Source: Haliotis asinina (Eukaryota; Mollusca; Gastropoda; Lepetellida; Haliotidae). From it: a stretch of DNA of 64,000 bases. This document shows, piece by piece, positions 10,093-23,169 of the stretch. A program made the position numbers and the translations under genes. The notes under the pieces were generated by a model. The model made no database searches, had not been told where the DNA came from, and saw nothing but the letters and a program-made list of their open reading frames with translations. The DNA lies in assembly GCF_037392515.1 (NCBI RefSeq), contig NC_090288.1, positions 15,419,969 through 15,483,968 on the forward strand, in the 5' to 3' direction. How positions within the stretch are numbered: position 1 is the first letter of the stretch; every line of letters begins with the position of its first letter.

Positions 10093-11950
10093 TACAGCGA
10101 CTGTTTATTTAGTGCTTCCTCCATGTGTATCACTCGGAAGCGATCGAGGAGAAAATAGCAGTCGGATTGGTGCGAGTCTTTTTTTGACACTGTAACCAAG
10201 AAGAACGACAGTTACTAATGCACAATTCATTATTGGATTAGTTTTACGACTGCTTGAGATTTTCAGATAAACATTCTTTTAGATTTGAGAAAATACACGA
10301 GTCATCAAATCTCAAAACAAAAATCCTTTCACCCATATACACATTTCACCCTATCTGCCACTGATGTTTTCGCTTATATTACAAAAACATTCCTAGAATC
10401 GCCAGCAGCTCACGAGCACTTGTTTGCTAGGATATGTTTACACCTATTCATCGTCCGCTATAGTCACTAGGCGATCACTTCGCAAACATTCGAGTGTACC
10501 TAAGAAAATAGATTTTCTGTCATGGATATAGTGGTGTCTGTGCGAGAAAATAGTTGATGCCCTTGGTACCTATTGTACTGCCTGTATTGACATAATATGA
10601 CAATCCCAAAATCAATGGCCGTTTCTGTTCGTGCATTTGAAGAACACATTTTCGCAAACAGAAGCGACAAAACCCTTTCCACATTCATACGAAATCTCTG
10701 CTGAGACGATCGTACAGTTGTGACTCTATCATGAATCCATATTTGTTTCAGCAGTTACAGGTGTACGATGTTGTTTGTAAACAAATCAAGTGATTGTTAC
10801 CATGCGATAGGATGACAGAGCATGTGTTCATGAATCACTAGGAAATAGTGCTGATACCAGGTGTTCGCGAAAAGCTGAGCGAACACCCAGCACCACCGGT
10901 GTCCCCCGTCATAAACTTATGCTAAGTCTATTCAAGTGTTCACTTGAAATAATTCGGGAACATTTGACATAAGTCAAAATAGGGAATTCCATCATTTTTG
11001 TCAATGATGCATCAAATTTGGAAATAACATCCACATGTGCACAGTAAACCTTCTCGAAAGCTATTCTGAGGCAGTGAACTTTGTAAATCTAATCAAACAA
11101 ATCCCAGGCAAGAATGGCATGACGCTCTGTGAAATCCTAATGGAAATAGCACATTCGATTGTACCTCAGAAGTTGTGCAATGTTGCTTTACTGGGACCTT
11201 AAAATGGAATTACTGACGTCAGTGGTACTTAAGAAGCGGGGAACGAAAGAGTGTATAAACACAAAAATCGAAAGACGCTGTTTGCAAAAAAAATGACGAA
11301 GTTTAGGAAATCTAAGTTAATGAGATGTCCAATTTAGCTGATTATTAAAGATCTTCGACATCTCCTTATCAGAACAAAACCATGAAGGGCATTATCTCAG
11401 TGTCTTCACACTTGAAAACCTGTGAATTCAGCGCGACATAGTGCATATGTCTGAATTGCCCAGGAAATAATAGATACATGGTACTTATAATATATATTTG
11501 GATTACACCCTCCATGTGTAATGATAAAAATACTGCATGCACACTGAAAACTCAGCCGTTCCACCTATTTAAATACATAATATAATAATTTGATTTTATT
11601 GAAAAATATTACCGGAAAGAACGTGCCCAAAAATGTCCAGTATTAATCTTCACATATTAAACAAATATTCAGGACTATGATCTAGTGTGCAAACTGCATG
11701 GTTGAAGATGCGATTTTTATTGATACCTTAAGCTTGTACTTGTTTTTCTACACAAGCATTCCTAATTAATATTCCATTGTTTATTGAATCAAGACTTAAT
11801 CGTTACTTCTTCACGTAAAAACTTTTGATGTACGTATTGGATAATTCGTAAATTCTTTTCTTTTAAATCAGATACACTGATTTAGTGAATAATTACATCT
11901 GTCCTTGATTTTGTAGCCTGACAAACCGTTTTAGTAGTCTCAAAATACCA
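10093..11950. other. Gene-free stretch
   Basis: AT-rich DNA with only short open frames of no recognisable family. I see no repeats that I can place and no splice-consistent exons. Confidence 0.4.
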
Positions 11951-11954
11951 AACA

Positions 11955-12113
11955 AGTGAGAGTGTAAGTAGCTGCATATAGCAATGTTGGAGCAGTGTCA
12001 AGGCGAGGGACACCAGAAATGGGCTTCACACATTAAACTCGTGTGTGGAATCGAACCTGGGCCTTCACGTAACGAGCGAGTACTTTAACCACTGGGCTAT
12101 CCTACCACCCGAA
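11955..12113 (-). mobile_element. SINE-2 copy
   Basis: It holds ggacaccagaaatgggcttc, an inverted B box (ggaatcgaacctgggcc) and an inverted A box region (tttaaccactgggctatcc). Confidence 0.85.
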
Positions 12114-12339
12114 TATCCATTAAGAGCTTCGTGTAAGCGCTCACCGCATCGGAGTACCTGATTTACATGTTATTTTTCATGTTGATCATTTTCTGTGCTC
12201 ATTCAGCATAGTTTTACTTCCTTGGGTTTATCTGCTTTTGCACACCAGTTTGAAACAGAACTGTGTACTAAGGCTGAAACTGAGTGAGTTATTACTACTG
12301 ATGACTTTAATTTGTATCTGATTTTCTGCTGAATTTTGT

Positions 12340-12425
12340 CAGCTTCGCCCTAAAACCCATGCTTGTGAGAGGCTCGTAACTGGATCGGGAAGCCTTTGAT
12401 GACGCATATCATCTTGTCACATTTA
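12340..12425 (+). mobile_element. SINE-1-like scrap
   Basis: aaacccatgcttgtgagagg followed by aactggatcggg resembles the 5' third of SINE-1. The rest is not recognisable. Confidence 0.35.
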
Positions 12426-13244
12426 CTGGCGTCAATGCCCAGGCATTGACTCAAACACAAATCGGTTAACAACAAACTGGTGCCATAGGATATTTCTGCA
12501 TGTGGCATTAAAGTGGGTCTGTAGTCATGTTGCGATGACACCCTGACGACAGTCCCTTGTAACAGTATGAAACATCAAAGACAAACTGGAGATCCCCTTC
12601 TGCGACTGCGAAACTTGGGAGAGTCAGCGTCCCCAGAATACCCCGATAAATGATGCTCGCACCCGATCAGTGAAATCCGGAAAGCAAACTGAAAAAGATG
12701 TACAACTGTTAAATTGGCAGAGAGTATTTACACGCACGCAACTCAAAATTAATTGGATAATGGCGATATTTTAGGTGTTTTGCGCAAATATCTGGCCCTT
12801 GTACTAGCTGTGAATTCGTGAAAAACGTATTTCTATATGTACACGTTCAATATACAGCTGCACAGCTGAAAGCCATGATTTCTGCAGATGTATTTGTTTC
12901 ATCGATGCCCTCACATACTCCTGCATGTAAGGCTGTTCTGACCTTTAGTTGACGTTGTTATCTCCCGGGGAATGGCTATGCATGAGAATTACCCTACCTA
13001 CAGATATTAAACCTGTGTGTTTATTCATGAAAATCTAAATCGCCCACACCTGAGAATAACCAGACTCGATTGTCACTGAAATACATTTCTTTGGGTTGTA
13101 AAAGGCAAAACAAGTGTAAACATTTACTGAAAAGGCCTGAAGGAGAAAGCATGTCCTGCCCAATCGGTAGCAACCGACATTTACGCATTTCGAGGAAAAG
13201 TGCTGGACAAACCTTGACCAGACAATCTAATGATTGGCACTAAG

Positions 13245-13398
13245 AGTAATTGGGTTCAGTTTTACGCCACCTTTAATTTAGCAATATTCCATCACGGCAG
13301 GGGGCACCAGAAATTGGCGTCACACACTGTATCCATATGGGGAATTGAACCCGGCTCTTCGGCATGCCGAGCGAACGCTACCACATCGCACCCTGCAG
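13245..13398 (-). mobile_element. SINE-2 copy
   Basis: Inverted family body: ttttacgccacctttaattt, caatattccatcacggc, gggcaccagaaattgg, then gaattgaacccggctc with an inverted A box side. Confidence 0.82.
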
Positions 13399-13448
13399 GA
13401 TATGCCGTATACAAAGATGTGGTCAGTAGCAAACGGTAGAAAGAGCAC

Positions 13449-13661
13449 TTAACGTAAAATAATAACACTTATGAACGTAAAGATCATCTTTAACATATTT
13501 AATAACAATGTGTGTGTGTTAGATGCTCTGAGCTGGTATTCATTATTTTGTTGAAAACATATTTGTCCTAAGATATCATAAATGGGGCAATCTGACACAA
13601 AATGTAGCCCATCTTCTGGAATATATTTACAACAAAGGCAAAATAGTGCTCCCAGCATCAC
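13449..13661 (-). mobile_element. Possible LINE tail with CCHC-like motif
   Basis: The minus-strand frame carries LCCKYIPEDGLHFVSDCPIY, the C-x-x-x...H...C arrangement found at the C-terminus of many non-LTR retrotransposon ORF2 proteins. No RT can be read upstream, so this would be a short, old scrap. It may be chance. Confidence 0.35.
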
Positions 13662-13761
13662 CCTTCCTATTACCTATATTTTTCATAATTTGTAATTTTT
13701 AAATTCTTAATAATGTGAAGCAGTTTCTATGATCTCTTTCATGCGTGTGAAGCAAATACGA

Positions 13762-14880
13762 TTCAGTCGCAAATGTTGACTTCATAGTAGAGTAAATATC
13801 TTTCTAATTACAGTTAGCACATCTTTCTACCATGAAAGTATGTTTCGAAATATATTACCTACTATTTAACTATACTAGGGTTGAGGTTTTCAGAGCATCT
13901 CATTATACAATCACCCATTTTCAATATTCGTCGGTATTCAGTTTTACTGAACTTTCAAACCTCACTTGGAAGAAAATTTTCATTTCCTTTGGCAAACCAA
14001 CAACACTGTCAGAAAGCATACACAAGTCATCAGCATTTATAAAGTAACACATACACCATACACGCTTATAAACGTCATAACAGAAGTGAACTTTATTCTC
14101 TCTACCTGCTTTAAACACGTCGCTCGGTAATTTGACTGTCTAACATGGGTTTCGCTTATTAAATATTTTTCGTGCGACACAAATTCTGTGTATGTATATA
14201 AAACGAGCAAAGCGAGACCGACTCAAAGTAGTCTGTTTCTCGGGACGTTCTTAACTTATAATAATTTGTATTTGTACACATGAAAATTATGTTACGGTTC
14301 AGAAATGTGACAAAAGGCTTGAGAAAATAATACTCAAACGAATCTATAATGTTCAGTTATATATTGATTTATTGAATAAACAAGGTTACAACGAATGACA
14401 ATACAATACTGTTGGGTCACAAATCTAAAATATTAACTAAATGGCATCTCAAATATATATGTCTAGAGTTACCAAAGGCTAGATGGTAGCAGACAGATGA
14501 CCTCAAATCGAAAGTGGCCCAACCCCACCCCATACATCTCCGCTGCCGTCCCTTATATACCTATTATATAGTTCTTTTGAATTCTAACAAACGTTAAGCC
14601 ATACCGCTACAGTGTACAATTTCTGGCATCTCTCGGTCTTCCACCGAAGACACCGGAAGCAGTACAAAGGGAGATAACTTCCCAACTTACTCTTGACATA
14701 CTCATAACATCAAGCAGCACCAGTATTTATTCAAACTTTATTAAAGCTGGTGCATAGAATGTAACTATGAATGGTGTAGTCAAAAGAAGAAACATACCAA
14801 TGATTTCCGTGACATAATCTGGTTTATTTGAAGAAAATAGATTTTTTATTAATGACGTCATTTCATGCAAAAACATCGTG
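13762..14880. other. Gene-free stretch
   Basis: Short, low-complexity frames only. The part at 14340-14760 is more GC-mixed and may be an unrecognised repeat, but I found no second copy in the window. Confidence 0.35.
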
Positions 14881-15860
14881 ACTTTCACCTTTCTCGCTTA
14901 GATTTTTCTGTCAGTACATGCGCATATCTTGTTCGTGGAATTAAAGAATAATACCTTACAAGTCCAAATATTGACTTTTCATCAGTGACTGATTCAAAAC
15001 CCTTCGTCATTCCTTGGACAAATCTCCGGATTTGATTCTGGAGAACCCTGTTCCATGCCACGAGCAAGCAACGGTCAATTCACTGAGAGTCTTAAATGTC
15101 CCACAGATGCTAAATGCGACTCATGACTGGACACGGGACGGTCTCAACGGCATTCTGTCTCAAGAACTGGGTGATGGAAGGTGATCTGTGAGGCCAGGCA
15201 TTGTCATTTATAAAGATGGGCCTTGTGGCAAGAGGATGGTTATCAAAATGTAGAACAACAGCCCACTCAAGGATCTTCTGATGATACCGAAGTCCATTAC
15301 GGTTACAAGAATTGTAATGAGGTCCATCTTGCAACCCAAGGAAACACATTACCATAGCATGACTGACCTCCCACAACGGGAACCATCTCCTGGATATTAC
15401 GAAGAACCATAACTGTGTTCTTTGACCATGCTCTATATCCAGTAAGAAATGACTCATCGGAAAAGTGAACCTTTCGTCATGATGCAATGTCCCACTTACA
15501 CCAGGCATGGCATGCTGCTTAATTTATGGACTGGAGACAGCCTTAAACGATTGATAGATCTTCTGCCCATGTACCCTGCAGCTTTAAGACGGCTCCAGAC
15601 GGACCTGCAGGAAATGGCTGTCCCTGGTAATCACTGTTGCCCTAACGATGAGCCTCTGTCCCATCAATGACACATAACATGTCTGTCTCCTCTAATTGTT
15701 GTCTTACGGGGTCATCCCTCTGTTCGCTCAAGAGACAAGAAATGATGGAAATACTGCGCCCAAGTTGATGTCCAATTTGTCACAAAAATGTTCCAGCATT
15801 TCTCATGTCAATAATTTGCCTTCTTTTAATCTCTGACAATTTACGACGCGCCGTGACGAG
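14880..15860 (-). mobile_element. Tc1/mariner transposon fossil
   Basis: Read on the minus strand, this is a Tc1-like DDE transposase. The helix-turn-helix part lies near 15855-15720 (LSEIKRRQIIDMRNAG, HQLGRSISIISCLL). The catalytic part is at 15508-15110, with MPGVSGTLHHDERFTF, EHGQRTQLWF, the second-aspartate block NDNAWPHRSPSITQFL and then AVETVPCPVM. The C-terminal tail at 15067-14885 reads WNRVLQNQIRRFVQGM. The protein is spread over at least three frames with internal stops, so it is dead. In the NDNAWPH block the usual DNARPH has R changed to W. Terminal repeats were not identified. Confidence 0.85.
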
Positions 15861-15879
15861 TGTGGTCCTGAATATTCAA

Positions 15880-17770
15880 TCCAAATTGAAAGGAGAAAGT
15901 GAGTTATTAGTAACAACTTGATTTCAACACTTAAGACGTATCACATTTCACGTGCATTGGATATCTCTACACATATACCACGCTATACAGCAAGATGCAA
16001 AATGTTAATAAAATGCTCTGGTTTGTTATTTCACAGAAATATAGGTAATAAAATAGCCTACATGGCACTAATCTGCAAACACTGTAATAGATGTACATGG
16101 ATACATCATCCTCTGAGGCGCCGATGGCATTGACACTGAAAACACCTGACGGAATGATGCAGCATCCATCTGCATCTGACAAATGGGAGAACAGCTTTTT
16201 TAGTTACAGTATTTTGGATGCAGTTACAGTTAACTCTAACTGAGCGAGAAAGTGGATGGTGACCTTTACTGGTTCGTTTTTCAGCTTCTTAAACTATAAA
16301 ACGAAATAACGTAACGGTTACTGGGCACACCAAGGTTTGTATTCCAATTGTGTAAGATAATTCCCTTTCAAAACAATCTGTGTTTTTCATCTCATGAAGG
16401 CCTAGACGTGTAAAAAGGATCCTTTATATATTATGTGACGTTAGATATTAACTCACTCACTCACTTTATATATTATTGCATAACATGGAAGCAATGGAAG
16501 CATCATCTTCATCATCATCCTCGACGTCACCATCATTGTTGTCGTCGTCGTTAAGTATATAATCCGCTAATGACCCTGTTCTATTATTGACAATTTCTAC
16601 TTGTATGATGTTTCCCCATTGAACAACGTCAGTAGTCGAACAAGACATCACTAGATATGTCAATGTCCTTTATGTTGCGCTAGTCTAACAGGACTGAATA
16701 TGATAGATTATTGTCACGGAGGCAGCATGGAAAATCTTGTAAACGGAAATCAGAACTATCGTTTGTTTGGTGTCTGTACTGCCTGACGCAATTTACACCT
16801 GCCTTCCCGCTCTGATATGTGCTGTCTAAATATTGTTTATTTGTATTTTCAAAGACGCGCAATTATCTATATTTATTTAGTTACAGAGTGTAGATGCTGA
16901 CTCCATATTAGGTAGCCTTTATTAGGACATCTGACTCATTGCAAGGGCATGATGTGTCTGTTTTGACCTTATTCTGTCATAAAATGTTTTTCTTGGTTTG
17001 AAAAGGCCTTGAAGCGATCACTGGAACATTTACAGATAATTTACATCAATTAATATGTGTAGCGCATGACATGTGTTGTCTTCAACGCTGACAAAATCTA
17101 ATCACAACATGGAAAAATTCACTTCTGGAGATAAGACCAAATTTACCGAAAATGGACCCAAACCCAAATTTTGCTCGCCCTTTTATTTCTTCTTGCTCAA
17201 ATATGAACTTGGTAAAATTGCCTCTGACGGCAATGCATAAGTTACTGATAAAATCGGCAACTGACTGTAAGCAGAGACGGTTTTGTCTTCTCGAACTGAT
17301 ATGAGTAATAGAAGCGGACGTATCATCATATATTTCCTGCTTCACAGACTGTTCAATATATATATTTCGTCCCAGAAACATAGATATATCATTTGAAAAT
17401 GGATCTCTTAAGACAATATAGAGAACGTCATAAGGTGCCCGGAACTTTGCTTAATTTCGTGGTTGATAAAATCTGACTCCCTTCATTTAATATTATAAAT
17501 ATGTCACCAATTTACCTTTGATTAGTTCTACCTAACTTGGGATAGACTAGTCTAGATATTCCTTGGATTGAACACCATTAAGTGGTACGACTCAACAATT
17601 CTTAGGGTGAAACGATAAAACGGATTTCTGCAATATTCGCGTTGTGTTTTTTAGTCCGTCGTTCTAGCTGTAGGTTTCATCTTTAATTTTAAGCTGACAG
17701 ATGCAGTCATTAATGAGGGAGGTTTACCTAATGATAAAAACATGTTCAGTCTTCTCACAGTGGTCTGACT
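15880..17770. other. Gene-free stretch
   Basis: AT-rich sequence. A small (ATC)n-like run lies near 16500-16550 and a scrap of actcactcac at 16451-16465. I see nothing else. Confidence 0.4.
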
Positions 17771-17776
17771 CCTAGA

Positions 17777-17912
17777 GAGAGTGGATTGAATTATACGACA
17801 CTTTTAACCATATTCCAGCCATATCACCTCGGTCGGGAGAGGGCACCAGAAATGGGCTGCACACATTGAACACTGTTTTGTAACACTTGCAGCAACGTTT
17901 AACAACCACTGA
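17777..17912 (-). mobile_element. Degenerate SINE-2 copy
   Basis: It holds catattccagccatatcacc, gggcaccagaaatgggctgc and caacgtttaacaaccac, with the B box deleted. Confidence 0.7.
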
Positions 17913-17929
17913 CGTAAATTGGAATGAAA

Positions 17930-19120
17930 TGCATATCGCAATAAAAATTGACTTAAATTGTTATCATTTTAATTGTGGCAAAATATATACAATATAATAT
18001 AGACGTAAATGCATGTATAGTTGGTGTGAGGGTGTTCTAACGGGTATATCAACGAGAGGCATTCAAATGATAGTCAGCCTCATCTAGAATATGACACAAA
18101 TGCAGGTGTTTTTATGTTTTAATTTTCTACATATTGTCTGTCACCCTTAAGTAAATTTGTTTTGCTATGTTTCAATCTCCCCATTTTGTTTAACTTTCTA
18201 AATTTTAAATTCCCGAAAAAAAGGCAAAATCTGCATTAAATGCATGTAAACATCACGGAACAGAACGTGCAAGTGAGTCACTGTCAGCGAAGGACATTAT
18301 AACGACAATATGTTGGCGAATAAAAACAAGTTTGAGGTCAGTGTAAAATGCAAAATGATTTCAACACAACACAATATAAAATCGGACTCTACAGATCTAC
18401 AGATCGCCAGCAACTGAGGGAGATCACCATGCTGGGAACCATGGGGACTGACGTTACTGTTGCTACCTGCATGGGCCGTAGATGGATTAATGTTGGCGAA
18501 TTTTGGCGAAGCCGTAAATTAAACGTACAAATATTCTACGATTACAATTCTAGCAATGGTAAACAAACATTGAACGATGTGGTCTTAGGTACCCTATTCG
18601 GAGGACAATATTTTTCGCTAAACAGGTGGAAGGTGTCATACTGCCCTAGCTAGTGGTTGCATCAATTTGCAGGTTAGCCAAGTGAACAGTGGTCTTTTCC
18701 AAGAAGCCGTCTTCAGACGTCAGAATGGACGAGATAAATAGACTGCATTTCTAAACAGAACTATTATGGCGACCCATCACGGTTCAGCAAGAAAAGCGAC
18801 ACAAACATTCCTTTGATGTTTGAGGTTTATGATTACATAAACTTGATATACATTTTACAAGTTAGGATAATGTTTAGTAAGTGGGGTTTTTGCCTATTCG
18901 CCGTCCTTGATGATTAGGTAGAGGTGACTGACAATTTAAAGTCACATCGACAGTATTTCCGCCATATCATATCTAAAAAAGTAAATTTTTAACTGAATAA
19001 AATAGTCAGTTTTGAGAATACACTTACAAGCCTGCAAGGGACAGTAAAAAAATTCAAAAATAACTAGATGAAATTAAAAGAAGTAATTAAATATAAAATA
19101 CTTTAACTATAAATGACAAT
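17930..19120. other. Gene-free stretch
   Basis: No recognisable coding sequence. A 38-bp block at about 18408-18445 resembles one at about 19151-19189 (roughly 75 percent by eye), so part of it may belong to the old element that follows. Confidence 0.3.
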
Positions 19121-19129
19121 ACAATATAG

Positions 19130-20870
19130 ATACAGGCTGTAGATTGTCCTCAGCTGAAGGTAGATCGCCATACTTGGGAACATGAGGACATCTTTTTGTG
19201 TCCATCGGCCATAATGATGTTTTCTTCATTCTAAAACCATATGATCTGTTTTTGTCACTTCTCAGAGCGTTCATTTCATCAAGGTAGAGAATGTGTTGTG
19301 TGTTGTGCCTGGGTTGTGATCATTGATGTATGTGTGGTTGGATGTCGCATACCGACTGGCAGCCATCGAAATTCTGTCCTACAGACCTCTCTCGATGAAC
19401 AAGTCCTAATCCATCAACAGTTGCAGCTTGACAACGGTTTTTTCATCAATGCATCCCAAGAGAGACCTTGGCTAGAATAAGACCACGATGGGTCCTGTTT
19501 CGAGCACTTTTTTCTGAATATCACGGTCATGTCGACGACCAGCAGCATGTCAGTTTTCAAGCACAGACCGTGGTAGTCACCTAAATTCTCACATCCGAGT
19601 TTCTTCCCCATGTCGAGAACATGTTGGTGATTGTCATCGCGTATTTTCAGTTCGGTTAAGTGACTGTAAAACGAAAAAAGGAAGGTATTTTCCTTTTGAT
19701 GAATCTTGACCAGTTGTCCATGTACTCAGATGGGTACACGCCCTTCTTTCTGCAACAGATCACGTCGCAGCCTTAGTAGGTCAATTCGTTATGGCAAAGA
19801 CGTCCGGGTCAATCATGTTCACCAAACTGTTCAGCAACTAGAGCATAAAGTGATTGCTGCCTATACATCTCAGTCCGCGTAGCGAGAACGAGATGTATGT
19901 ATGTTGTTAGCGGAGGAGTTAATATTGTGGATCTTCGAGTTGGCAGGCATCATTAAGTGTAAATCGCTCCAGAGGATGTTGTGAAACACCACATGGATTT
20001 TAAATGTTGTGGGTGTTATTCTAACCTTCAACTTGTACTCATTGTGGGCGCTGCCACTGTACCAACCCTAGATGTGATAGTCATCTCTCACAAAATTGCC
20101 GTTCAGGTGTCAGTCGCACACGTGACGACTCTTAGCTTTTTGTGATTTCTCCAGTCATCCAGTGTCAAATGTATGGGTATAAATTTAGATATACTGTCCC
20201 AAATCGTTTTCACCTCGTTTAGTAAACAGGTGAGAATAGCTCGGCCACGTCGTTGCCTCTGTAGATTACGGGAGCCGTTGTTTTCCCGTTGTATCAGGCC
20301 ACCACATGCTTACCAGAATTTTGTAAGTGAAACTTTGCTCGGTGGTGTTGGGCATGTCATGTTCAGTACTTCTTCTCAGTGTCTCAAAGACGGCGTAGAT
20401 GACGTAGACAACGGGCATTTGTTTGTTATGGTAGACGAATTCGGGACCGTTGCCGTTTTCTTTGGGTATGTCGATCCTGATCACGGACTGTCCCACACCT
20501 CAAACCTCTCTGTCACAGGTCTCTCTGTGCGCTTCCAACAGATCTGCACGTCTATGACCGAAGTGCGTTTTCACCATGTTTCATACAAAAGCCTGCTCAG
20601 ACACTGATTTCTGTGGAAAGAACTGTCCCTCTTTTTCGACCAGGAATGTGTTGATCCTGGGAATGTGTTCAGGGGGGGGGGGTTGCTTATTCTGTGCTCA
20701 CAGGGGGTGGGGGGTCTGTTGTTTTATTACCTTCGTGCCCGAGGACGCTATGAGACAAATTGTTATGTGTGGGTTCGTCTATACCATCCCAGTGAAGCCC
20801 GTCATCTTCTGAATAACTCGAAGGCCAGTTCTATTTTATCGCTGTTGGAAACCTATTTGCTCTAGTCACC
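19130..20870 (-). mobile_element. Polinton/Maverick fossil, DNA polymerase B part
   Basis: Minus-strand frames match the protein-primed family B DNA polymerase of Polintons. Recognisable blocks are a YVIYAVFETL exonuclease-type motif (near 20420), a FAEY-like KFDE region near 19700, NLGDYHGLCLKTDMLLVVD (near 19570) and GLSWDALMKKPL (near 19440). It is a broken, partial and old copy with numerous breaks. Capsid, ATPase, integrase and the long terminal repeats were not found in the window. Confidence 0.65.
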
Positions 20871-20879
20871 ATTCTTAAC

Positions 20880-22290
20880 ATTTTCATTTAGTTTTGATGT
20901 CGAGGATGTCTTGTTATTTTTCTTGTAATAGAGATACATGTCAATGTAAGATCCCCATTTGAACGAAGTTTGCTATCTACAAATAGATGGTGTCGACACT
21001 TCCCACCACCCACCATAATTCACCGTGTGTGTATTTTCCAATGATTTTTTTTATTTTCTTACGTATCCATGGTCAAAGGGATAGAGTGGAGTTTGGTGGG
21101 GAAATATCCGGGTAGCGTGAGTTTGCTGTGACTCACGCACGATTCCCCTACCCTAACTCGCAGCAAAGCAACCGGTAGTTTAGAGATGGTGGTTGATAAG
21201 AGCAACGTCAACGTCGGGCGCCATTTTGGCGGAAGAACGAAGACATCAGACAGTCAGCCGACCTTTCATCAACGAGAGTGCAGCCCATAACCAGCAACCG
21301 TCACTAAATCATCGAAAGCAGCAAGACCCGGCAAAGCCCATTTGTGAGTACAACAAATATCAACGTCATCCGTCAAGTCAGCGAGTTTCAATTATCTGCA
21401 GCAAGTACTCCATAATATGTGTGTGTGACAATACATGTGAACGTTTGTTCGAACTATCTCAAAGTTTTATAGTGACTGTATATGTTTCCCTCGGACATTC
21501 TTGTACATGTCAGGTATGTCAATCTTCTCCAGCCATTGTTTCATATGTATTTATATGTGTCATATTTTTCATCTACTGAGTACGTATTGCTATCTGTATG
21601 TGATGTTATGAGGCGTACATCTTTATTGGATTAAGTTTTTGAAGTCGGTTAGGCGCTTACTTTACTACATATCCTTGCATATACACATTTAATGCAGATC
21701 AACGCCATCTACGGGTTCCGAGTCGTCCCACTCAAGTCAGACTCCCGGTTTCAAGGATTTTTCTAACAATTTGTTCCTCTATATTACTATGGACAATAGC
21801 TTATAACGAACTATGCAATACTGTAATTACTCTTTGTGAAAAACGTCTAAATCTTTTCATGTGGTAATAGCTGTCGTAGAAGTAAAATAAGCTATGTCTC
21901 TCCAAGTTTATTTGATGGAGACTGTTTATCCGGTCTACATCCAACTTCTTCGTTTTGCCAACGTGTTTTTGTGCTTAGTTATGATACCGGCGAAAATTTA
22001 GTATCCTTGTGCATAATACTTTCAATGGTTACTGGCACACAATATACAATTCGCTAAAATATCTTTGAGCCAATTTCACGTGAATTAAGTTTTCATCAAC
22101 TTTCGGTTTAGACTTTTGAAGTGGGTTAGGTTTATTTTTTTTCTCATGCCAATTCTACTTTTAGTGCAGATCACATCTAGGCTCACCAACATAAGACTCC
22201 CAATTTCAAAGATCTTACTGTTGTCATGAAAATATAACATTCAAACGCAAACGACGACGCATTACGCACATTCTGTTCTTGTTCCTGTAA
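20880..22290. other. Gene-free stretch with diverged direct repeats
   Basis: A block at about 21635-21770 (agtcggttaggc, aatgcagatca, agactcccggtttcaagg) recurs at about 22108-22225 (agtgggttagg, agtgcagatca, agactcccaatttcaaag). A GC-richer patch at 21210-21235 has gcgccattttggcgg. No gene is recognised. Confidence 0.45.
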
Positions 22291-22373
22291 GTCATACGTG
22301 TACTTATCAGTCAGGTATTCCGACTGTATGGGTGACCGCGCACTGGAGTTTGCCGCTCGGTGGAAACGTCCAA

Positions 22374-22482
22374 TGTTTTATTTGTACGAGCTGGATAGCC
22401 GCTCACCTGTGTTTTTGTACGAGCTGGATAACCGCTCGCCTGTGTTTTTGTTAAGAGCTGGAATCTCCGCTCGCCTGTATTT
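22374..22482 (+). repeat. Three 33-bp tandem units
   Basis: The unit is tgtacgagctggataaccg plus ctcgcctgtgttttt. Three copies of decreasing similarity keep an open frame, but no family is recognised. Confidence 0.75.
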
Positions 22483-22944
22483 TGTGTGTACACATTCGAC
22501 ATTGTTATTGTTATGTTTCGCCTGACCAATGTTGACAATTCGATTCATTTATTACTTTGACGTTCTTGTATATGCCATTACGATTATGTGACTTATGATC
22601 GATGCCTGTGCCAGAATATTGTCAACGCGTCATCGTTTCATGCCATTCACCGTATACTTGTACATCCAATATTGTCACTATTTTTAAAAAGCGCTTTTGA
22701 GGACAAAAGCTCCACGACGTTCTATTTGTTTCAATATAAGTCCAAAGTGCACCGAAATTCTATCCCCTTTGTCTATGTAATGTATTCGGCAAACATTCGG
22801 TGTATACCCTCTTATCATAAACCCCCCTCCGGGCAGGACCCTTAATTCTCAAACACTATCAATACATGTCAATTAACACCTCCCTACGTCGGCGAATCTT
22901 ACGTATGTACACGTGCATGGGCCAGTAACCTTGCACAATGTGGC

Positions 22945-23165
22945 GTAATGGCCCTGTGTATAAAAACCTGACTGATGTGGTCAGTCGCACAGACCATCCA
23001 GAAAAACCATCCAGCGAGACCAACCAGCAAGACCAACCATGGAGACTAGATCACCGACAGAAGTGGACGGATTGTGCGTCTAGACGGGGTGTCGGCCAAG
23101 GCCGTCGCCCCATCTGCGACTACGTCGACGATGAAGAATCGCCGTCGGACTTCTGAACGTGTGTA
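22945..23165 (+). promoter_or_regulatory. Possible TATA promoter and first exon
   Basis: tgtgtataaaaacctg at about 22955-22970 is a good TATA box. A GC-richer open stretch follows and ends with cgtgtgtaagtg near 23158, which could be a splice donor. No downstream exon was found. It may belong to an old mobile element instead. Confidence 0.25.
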
Positions 23166-23169
23166 AGTG

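Noticed and set aside
20672-20865. Plus-strand frames around a run of ten Gs
   Set aside because: They are antisense to the polymerase fossil and of low complexity.
21193-21579. 128-codon plus-strand frame after a YY1-like patch
   Set aside because: No domain, no signal peptide at its start and no splice-consistent continuation could be found.
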